From Ramicandelaber brevisporus (Eukaryota > Kickxellomycota > Ramicandelaberales > Ramicandelaberaceae): a DNA stretch of 33,149 nucleotides. Below, in pieces: positions 17,622 through 23,671 of this stretch (the stretch's first letter is position 1; each line of letters begins with the position of its first letter). The position numbers were made by a program, and so were the translations under genes. The stretch spans positions 1-33,149 of the forward strand of contig MU602922.1 of assembly GCA_025201865.1 (NCBI GenBank), given 5' to 3'. The notes below the pieces were generated by a model. The model made no database searches. It saw only the letters and a program-made list of their open reading frames with translations, and was not told the origin of the DNA.

Positions 17622-17709
17622 TTTGAAGCGAAGGCAGAGATATCTGGTGCAGACGATGGCAAGAAAGGATGCCTGGTGCAGACAGTTGGTTGGAGAGTTG
17701 ACTGCAGCG

Positions 17710-17717
17710 TTTATATA
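17710..17717 (-). promoter_or_regulatory. TATA box of the 17621 secreted gene
   Basis: TATATAAA on the minus strand lies 89-96 bp upstream of the start codon. Confidence 0.55.
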
Positions 17718-17908
17718 CGAAGACCGCGTTACATGGAGGCATTCTGTCTCTCCGTAAAGGAGAGGGGTGGATTGTTGTGGGAGAGGACAGGGAAGAGGGA
17801 CGTTGGTCCTCATTGGAGTGTGCACGCGTGTGCGGAAGTGGGGCTGACATGTACTTGTTGTGAGGTGAGTGTCAAGGAGAACGCTATTTTCCAGTCAGTA
17901 ACGCAGCT

Positions 17909-18045
17909 GTGTAATGGCGGAGATGAGATTCAATCATAACTACCACCATTATTAACAACATCGTCTACACGACACATGCTCAACAGATATCTGCAGCGAC
18001 ATTTCTCACAGTGCAGTGTATTATCGCCTGTTCGCTGCTGGCTGC
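17909..18045 (-). repeat. tRNA-associated dispersed repeat, copy B
   Basis: About 137 bp on the minus strand, matching copy A at 15550-15656. Alignable blocks are GCAGCCAGCAG, then ATACACTGCACTGTGAGAAATG, then TGTCGTGTAGACGATG (copy A: TGCCGCGTAGATTATG), then ATGATTGAATCTCAT and a CCATT-CAC end. It sits about 35 bp beyond the 3' end of tRNA-Ile and reads away from the tRNA. About 27-30 bp in the middle are absent from copy A. Confidence 0.65.
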
Positions 18046-18079
18046 ATCGAAGCTGCGCAGCCCAAAACACAAAAGAAGC

Positions 18080-18152
18080 TGCTCCCAACAGGGATCGAAC
18101 CTGTGACCTTGGCGTTATTAGCACCACGCTCTACCGACTAAGCTATAGGAGC
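18080..18152 (-). tRNA. tRNA-Ile (anticodon AAU)
   Basis: Acceptor GCTCCTA pairs with TGGGAGC, the anticodon stem TGGTG/CGCCA encloses CTAATAA (anticodon AAT), and the T-arm has GGTTCGATCCC. It is intronless with discriminator A. Sense-strand TTTT runs follow as a terminator. Confidence 0.97.
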
Positions 18153-18339
18153 AATCTCATATTCTGCCCTTCCCCACGCTGCGAGCCAGTATCGATCCCT
18201 CCTCTCACACAGTCTCGCGAATTGCAGCATGTGAGACCCTGCCTCAACGAACAGCACAATCACCCAGCCATCATGAACAGTGAATTAAAACAAAACAAAA
18301 CAGAAAGGTAAAACAGAAAGGTAAAACAAGACAGTGTGC

Positions 18340-18905
18340 TTACGGCGCGTGGATGATGCGCATGGTGTTGGTGTTGCCGATTCCGCCTTTCCAGCCCTGC
18401 ACCGTGATGATGATGTCGCCGGACTTGAGCAGATCCAGCTTCTTGCCCTGCTCGACTCCCCACGCGATGCGCGAGTCGACATCCTCCTGCCACACCTCGC
18501 GGTACTTCTGCGTCCCAACCTCTTCCAGCACCGGCAGGCTCTGTGGACGCTCGTACAGGAATGGGAAGCAGCCACGATACAAGTGCACCTGGCGAGATAC
18601 ATGTGGCGAGCGAGTGACAGTCAGAATGGGCATTGGTGGACGATATTTGGCAATCAGGCGGGCTGACTCGCCAGAAGTGGAAAGCACCAGGATGGCAGCA
18701 GCGTTTTGCTCGATAGCAGCGTTGACAGCAGAGGAACAAGTAGCCTCGGCACCAGAGGTTGGACGTGGAGTCAGCTGACGAATCTCGTTAAAGTATGGTG
18801 GATAGCAGATTGTAGATTCAGCGAGATGGCAGACATGGCTCATCATTTCAACAGTCTCGATTGGATAGAGACCTTTGGCAGTTTCACCAGACAGCATGAC
18901 ACAGT
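18340..18905 (-). CDS. PYK1: Pyruvate kinase, 3' part only (cut by assembly gap)
   Basis: Pyruvate kinase makes pyruvate and ATP from phosphoenolpyruvate at the end of glycolysis. The visible 187 residues begin in the conserved CVMLSGETAKGLYPIETV block at the end of the barrel domain. They run through the regulatory C-domain (AAILVLSTSGESARLIAKYRP and VQGWKGGIGNTNTMRI) to the stop codon at 18340-18342. About 310 N-terminal residues, including the substrate-binding part, should lie in the N gap. The gap is drawn as only 550 bases, too short for them without introns, so its length or the scaffold join is suspect. Codon use is strongly biased, as expected for a glycolytic gene. Nothing in the visible part suggests a pseudogene. 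Confidence 0.93.
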
Positions 18906-19455
18906 NNNNNNNNNNNNNNNNNNNNNNNNNNNNNNNNNNNNNNNNNNNNNNNNNNNNNNNNNNNNNNNNNNNNNNNNNNNNNNNNNNNNNNNNNNNNNNN
19001 NNNNNNNNNNNNNNNNNNNNNNNNNNNNNNNNNNNNNNNNNNNNNNNNNNNNNNNNNNNNNNNNNNNNNNNNNNNNNNNNNNNNNNNNNNNNNNNNNNNN
19101 NNNNNNNNNNNNNNNNNNNNNNNNNNNNNNNNNNNNNNNNNNNNNNNNNNNNNNNNNNNNNNNNNNNNNNNNNNNNNNNNNNNNNNNNNNNNNNNNNNNN
19201 NNNNNNNNNNNNNNNNNNNNNNNNNNNNNNNNNNNNNNNNNNNNNNNNNNNNNNNNNNNNNNNNNNNNNNNNNNNNNNNNNNNNNNNNNNNNNNNNNNNN
19301 NNNNNNNNNNNNNNNNNNNNNNNNNNNNNNNNNNNNNNNNNNNNNNNNNNNNNNNNNNNNNNNNNNNNNNNNNNNNNNNNNNNNNNNNNNNNNNNNNNNN
19401 NNNNNNNNNNNNNNNNNNNNNNNNNNNNNNNNNNNNNNNNNNNNNNNNNNNNNNN
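18906..19455. other. Assembly gap (550 N)
   Basis: Unsequenced bases inside the pyruvate kinase locus. The base after the gap starts a repeat of sequence already present on the left side. Confidence 1.
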
Positions 19456-19554
19456 CCACGCGATGCGCGAGTCGACATCCTCCTGCCACACCTCGCGGTA
19501 CTTCTGCGTCCCAACCTCTTCCAGCACCGGCAGGCTCTGTGGACGCTCGTTCAT
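19456..19554 (-). repeat. Duplicate fragment of pyruvate kinase beside the gap
   Basis: Bases 19456-19550 are identical to 18460-18554 within pyruvate kinase (codons for ERPQSLP to SRIAW). At 19551 the sequence changes to unrelated upstream DNA, creating a chance ATG. It is in the same orientation as the gene. A contig-edge overlap that was not merged is the simplest reading; a real partial duplication is the alternative. Confidence 0.8.
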
Positions 19555-19598
19555 ATCTTCACTCCTCCAGTCAAATTGCCTTTTAATAACTTTTAGAT

Positions 19599-19618
19599 AG
19601 GAGACCGATCAGTCTCCT
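19599..19618. promoter_or_regulatory. Perfect inverted repeat upstream of the serine hydrolase
   Basis: AGGAGAC and GTCTCCT form 7-bp arms around a 6-base centre, 130-149 bp before the start codon at 19748. It could be a dimeric regulator site or a hairpin in the 5' UTR. Confidence 0.3.
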
Positions 19619-19727
19619 GTGTCCATTCTTGCTTGTGGAATATACTCACCGGAATTTGGTGGCTTTTGTCATTTACATTCCTTCTTTTCTCAATGCACGT
19701 CCACTCACCAACTTTTATTCCACCCCA

Positions 19728-19747
19728 CAACAACAACAACAACAACA
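19728..19747 (+). promoter_or_regulatory. (CAA)6 leader abutting the start codon
   Basis: Six CAA units followed by CA run directly into the ATG at 19748. Unstructured CAA leaders can favour translation initiation, as in the tobamovirus omega leader; here this role is inferred. Confidence 0.45.
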
Positions 19748-21457
19748 ATGAATTGGTCGTTTTGGTTATTTTGGCTTCTTGTCTATGCCGAACTATCGGT
19801 AGCGACGATACCAATGCTCGGTATGGGCTCGCTGGCCAGCAGCGTGGAGTTGACACCAATTCATCTTCCTTCTCACAAACAACAGCGTTCATACAACCGT
19901 CGCATTCGACCAGACAGTCCAATTGACGACGATGACGATGACGACAACGATGGTGATGGTGATGATGAAAAGCAGATTATTGCCGATTTCGAACGTGAGT
20001 ACACAGCTGCTCTTAAACAGCGCAACATCCCAGGCATGTTCTATACCGTGGTTCGTGCCAACCGTACAATTGCAGCATCTGGCTTAGGCGTCCGTAACAT
20101 TTCTGATCCTGGCTCAAACGTTGACGGACATACCTTGTTCTTGATGGGCTCTGTAACAAAATCGCTCACTGCGATCATTCTTGGCACAGCCGTCGATGCA
20201 GGAAATGTGTCGTTTAGCGACAAAGTGAGTGACATCTTGCCTGGGTTTCGTCTCAAGAACCCATTTGCATCTACGGAGGCGACACTGACTGATTTGATGT
20301 TGCACCGAACTGGAGTCTCGCCATACGACAGCTTGTTGCTGGTAACCAGAAATGATTCCCTGCAGCAGTTCTTGGACAGAGTCAAGCATCTGGAGCCACA
20401 TACACCCTTCAGAACACAGTGGGAGTACAACAATGCAATGTGGGCAATCACTGGTCATGCAGCGGCGGCAGTGGTTTCAACCGGGACTGGCGATTACGGC
20501 TCGACTATAAAACAACAAGTGTTCAACAAGGTTGGAATGCCGGATGCTGTGTTTGGCTTGGACAATGTCGCCAGTAAATCTAATGTTGCAAAGGCACATC
20601 ATTCTGATCCTCTAACAAATGCCACTGTAGTGGACCCTTACTTTGTCGATCTTCATATCGCATCTCCGGCTGGCATGACGTTTATGAGCGCAACTGACAT
20701 GTCTCGCTACCTCCGCACTCTTCTCAACAGCGGCATTGCTCCACCTTCACTCACCGACAGCAGCGACAGCTCGCCTAACCAAGTCGTCTCCAGCGGCACT
20801 CTCGCTTCCATTCTCAATCCTGGAATCTCACTTGGTAACTTTGGACTTGGCATGAATTCACCACTGTACTTTTCTCAAGACTCCCAGTATGCGTTTGGAT
20901 TTTACGTTGGTCGATATCGCGGCCGTAGATTTATTCAACACGGCGGCGTCATTCAAGGATTTGTCACATTGTTTGCAGTGTTTCCTGATGATGACTTGGC
21001 AATATCTGCATCTGTTAACAAAGACTTTGAGTTTACATCATATGCCGCAGTATTGGATTTGGCTGATAGATTCCTTATGGGCTACCGAGATGTGGATTGG
21101 GCAGCTAGTTATGGTAATTATTCAGATACGGTAGCAGCTGCAAAGCGCGAGCGACCAGTACGCATACCGGGAACGCATCCGTCGCGAACCGACTTGAACG
21201 ACTACGCAGGTGGGTTTGTTAACAAAGCGTTTGGTACTGCAACAATTACGGTGCTGTCGGCCAAAGATGTGGTGCTGTTGCTTAAGCTGGGTGATTTGAT
21301 ATGTCCCTTGATACATTATCACTATGACACATTTGAATGTAGCGACTCGGCTATCTTTGTGAGTTACTATTCTTCGGGCACTTCGCCCACTTTGGACCGC
21401 ATCAATATTAGACTCGATCCGGCCATGAATGAGACTCTCTTTACTCGCATTAAATGA
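19748..21457 (+). CDS. Secreted beta-lactamase-fold serine hydrolase
   Basis: The 569-residue product belongs to the beta-lactamase / penicillin-binding-protein-like superfamily (LACTB and esterase-type members), which in fungi act as peptidases, esterases or lactonases. The three active-site motifs are present: S135-V-T-K138 (nucleophile and general base), Y227-N-N229 and H398-G-G400. The ATG at 19748 opens a signal peptide (MNWSFWLFWLLVYAELSVA); the longer frame upstream is leader sequence and would bury it. A 16-residue Asp-rich run (about 60-75) separates the signal peptide from the catalytic domain and may be a propeptide or disordered spacer. The domain ends near residue 450, and a C-terminal beta-rich extension with a few cysteines follows, as in many eukaryotic members. 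Substrate is unknown. Confidence 0.9.
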   Translation: MNWSFWLFWLLVYAELSVATIPMLGMGSLASSVELTPIHLPSHKQQRSYNRRIRPDSPIDDDDDDDNDGDGDDEKQIIADFEREYTAALKQRNIPGMFYTVVRANRTIAASGLGVRNISDPGSNVDGHTLFLMGSVTKSLTAIILGTAVDAGNVSFSDKVSDILPGFRLKNPFASTEATLTDLMLHRTGVSPYDSLLLVTRNDSLQQFLDRVKHLEPHTPFRTQWEYNNAMWAITGHAAAAVVSTGTGDYGSTIKQQVFNKVGMPDAVFGLDNVASKSNVAKAHHSDPLTNATVVDPYFVDLHIASPAGMTFMSATDMSRYLRTLLNSGIAPPSLTDSSDSSPNQVVSSGTLASILNPGISLGNFGLGMNSPLYFSQDSQYAFGFYVGRYRGRRFIQHGGVIQGFVTLFAVFPDDDLAISASVNKDFEFTSYAAVLDLADRFLMGYRDVDWAASYGNYSDTVAAAKRERPVRIPGTHPSRTDLNDYAGGFVNKAFGTATITVLSAKDVVLLLKLGDLICPLIHYHYDTFECSDSAIFVSYYSSGTSPTLDRINIRLDPAMNETLFTRIK

Positions 21458-21485
21458 AGCCAAAGAACTTACTTTTTTTTTTTAA

Positions 21486-21491
21486 AATAAA
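21486..21491 (+). terminator. Polyadenylation signal of the serine hydrolase gene
   Basis: AATAAA lies about 30 nt after the stop codon at 21455-21457, following a run of T residues. Confidence 0.6.
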
Positions 21492-21580
21492 GAGCTTGTT
21501 GAAGTAGCAGAAAGATATTCACTTAGATGGATCAATGCACGACGCCATGATAATCTTTTGTTTCGCTTTTTTGTTTTGTT

Positions 21581-23323
21581 TTAAATGCCAATTGATTGAG
21601 TGGTTCTCGCTGCCCATTCAAACACTGGCTCACCAATAAACCACCAAACCACCGATAACAGCCGAGCATCGACACCGACCCGGTATGTAGCCTTGGGGTA
21701 TCCAGAGGCAAGAGCGTGCATAATGGCATCGACCACATGCTTTGTTGGGAATGCCAGTGGTACAAACGAGCTGTGAGATTGAGCAAGTGCCTTGATCATC
21801 GATTCGTAAACATCCGGTGGATTCTTTTGTTCATGAGACGTGGCATCCGTGAATGATGAGAATGACTTCACTGCGCTGATGTTTGTACCAGATGATGCTG
21901 TTGCAGATACAGCCGGTGCTTGTACACTCGAGATACCCAGCGCAGACCCTGGTGAGGATGGCTGTTGTTGCTGTGCCTGTAATGCTGGTGAGGCAGAGGC
22001 AGACACCGTTGGTGGGATAGTGGATGGCTGTGGAGTCGCCTGCGACAGTGCTTGAATGTCCTTAGCCATTGAAGTCTCACCTTCGCTGCGACGACGAGGA
22101 CGACGCAACTTACGATGATGCAAGTCACCACGACGTCCATACAATGCATCCAGCTCGTTATCGGAATCCGATCCAATCGGTGAAATTGCTCCAACACCAA
22201 CTCCAGCTCCAACTCCAGCTCCAAGATCCCCACTTCCAACATGGAAATGAGTGGCACTTGCACTGTGTGGATGACCTTGTGCCAATTGGTGGTGTCCATG
22301 ATGATGATGGTGGTGATGATGTCCGTGATTCTTCTTGTAAACACCCTGTGGACCGAGCTTTGGAGTCGCAGCTGCGGCACCGGCATGCACCATAATCTGG
22401 TGCTGTTCCAACTGACTCATCACGCTGTCCCAGATTCTCGAGCGCGTAACACCTGGCTGAACCTCACTGACGCTGCAACCAAACTTGCTCAGCTCACTTC
22501 TCATGCTCGCTGTAGCTTGTCCCAGCGCAGCCTTCGATGCGCAATACACTCCGAAGCCAGGTCCCAGCAGCCATGTCATTATACTGGTTACATTGACAAT
22601 CCGGCCTTTATCACGACGAATCAATGGCATCAGCTGCTGAGCCAGGTAGATGGGACCAAAGAAGTTGACATCAAATGTCTCGCGCATAAAGTCCAAATCC
22701 GCAAGCTCCATTGGCGACGCGGCGCTGATTCCAGCGTTGTTGATCAATCCAGCCAATGGCACCTTGTTAGTGTCAATGTATGCAGTGATTGCGGTGACTG
22801 CTGCTGCAATTGATTCATGAGATGTCACATCGATATGAGTAGGGATGATTCGTCCAGTCCGCTGCAACAATTCACGATACGAAGGTTCCAATCCAAATAC
22901 CATGCGAATCGGTCCAAGAAGCCACGCCAACAACGGAACATTGCCAGCCGCTGAATCCAGATCGTGCTCAGCTAGTTTTTGAGGTGTCAGCATGGCTGCA
23001 AAGTCAGATTCTAGCTGTGCACCATCTGCAAATTTGCGGACGCCGGCAAACACAGTGTATCCAGCATGAGCCAGTGCCAATGCAACATCGCGACCGATGC
23101 CAGAGCTAGTGCCGGTTACAACGACAACAGGGTGGAAGTCAGCCGAGGGTTCGTGGACAAAGAATGGAGGTTTTGAGTACGGCAGGAAGGAGAGTAGGCA
23201 GTGAACGGCAAAGTTCCAAACGTAAGAGAGATTGTCGACGAGGACGAGCAGGAACGAGAGTATGGCCAGCACTGCGCGGGTGAAGACTAGCAGCAGCTGG
23301 TTGCGCACAATATCACCGCTCAT
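21581..23323 (-). CDS. Membrane-anchored short-chain dehydrogenase with His-rich insertion
   Basis: This is a classical NAD(P)-dependent oxidoreductase of the SDR family, nearest in layout to ER retinol/steroid dehydrogenases; the substrate is unknown. The ATG at 23321-23323 gives 580 residues. A hydrophobic N-terminus (about 10-50) should anchor the protein in a membrane. The Rossmann fold follows with TGTSSGIG (70-77), NNAG (195-198), and catalytic S247, Y260 and K264, then the PGVTRS turn. Residues about 332-500 are an insertion not found in ordinary members: a run of eight His flanked by more His, a Gly/Val repeat, an Arg-rich patch and Ser/Gln/Pro-rich stretches. The fold then resumes with the C-terminal helix region (VVDAIMHALASGYPKATYRVG). 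Typical members are about 300-350 residues, so the insertion accounts for most of the excess. Confidence 0.9.
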   Translation of the reverse strand: MSGDIVRNQLLLVFTRAVLAILSFLLVLVDNLSYVWNFAVHCLLSFLPYSKPPFFVHEPSADFHPVVVVTGTSSGIGRDVALALAHAGYTVFAGVRKFADGAQLESDFAAMLTPQKLAEHDLDSAAGNVPLLAWLLGPIRMVFGLEPSYRELLQRTGRIIPTHIDVTSHESIAAAVTAITAYIDTNKVPLAGLINNAGISAASPMELADLDFMRETFDVNFFGPIYLAQQLMPLIRRDKGRIVNVTSIMTWLLGPGFGVYCASKAALGQATASMRSELSKFGCSVSEVQPGVTRSRIWDSVMSQLEQHQIMVHAGAAAATPKLGPQGVYKKNHGHHHHHHHHGHHQLAQGHPHSASATHFHVGSGDLGAGVGAGVGVGAISPIGSDSDNELDALYGRRGDLHHRKLRRPRRRSEGETSMAKDIQALSQATPQPSTIPPTVSASASPALQAQQQQPSSPGSALGISSVQAPAVSATASSGTNISAVKSFSSFTDATSHEQKNPPDVYESMIKALAQSHSSFVPLAFPTKHVVDAIMHALASGYPKATYRVGVDARLLSVVWWFIGEPVFEWAARTTQSIGI

Positions 23324-23347
23324 CGTTCGTTCGTTCGTTCGTTCGTT
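23324..23347 (-). repeat. (AACG)6 repeat abutting the dehydrogenase start codon
   Basis: Six perfect tetranucleotide units (CGTT on the plus strand) end exactly at the ATG. In the gene sense it is a T-free leader. Confidence 0.9.
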
Positions 23348-23671
23348 CGCTCGGTCGTCGCTTGCTTTGCTGTTTGCTGTTGTCGAAACTGTTGATTTTT
23401 GTGCAGTGAGTTGTGCTCTTTTGCACAGAGATGCTCGGGATGGACTGCAACCAACCTCCATAAACGGAAAAGGTGCGCTTGACTCCACCGAGTTGAATTA
23501 CCCCCTACCCTTAAAGAGGAACATGTGAATGCGATAAAGGCTAATAAGCATTGAGTCAAACAAAGAAGAAGTAAGAACAGGAAGAGAAGGTGAAAGAGAA
23601 AAGAGAAAAGAGTATATAATGGAGTAAGAATAGGAGTAATAGGAAAGAGAAAGTACAATCATACAGACAGA

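Noticed and set aside
17622-17825. N-terminal extension of the 17022-17621 secreted protein
   Set aside because: The added residues cover the TATA box and hide the signal peptide. The start at 17621 explains both.
19456-19554. A separate short gene starting with an ATG beside the gap
   Set aside because: It is a 95-bp exact copy of pyruvate kinase with a chance ATG at the junction and is best read as an assembly duplicate.
19619-19747. Upstream ATG at 19619 for the serine hydrolase
   Set aside because: It would bury a clear signal peptide 43 residues into the protein and translate the (CAA)n leader as a Thr run.
23324-23488. N-terminal extension of the dehydrogenase
   Set aside because: The upstream frame opens with GTG, not ATG, and translates the (AACG)6 tract. 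The ATG at 23323 begins the membrane anchor.
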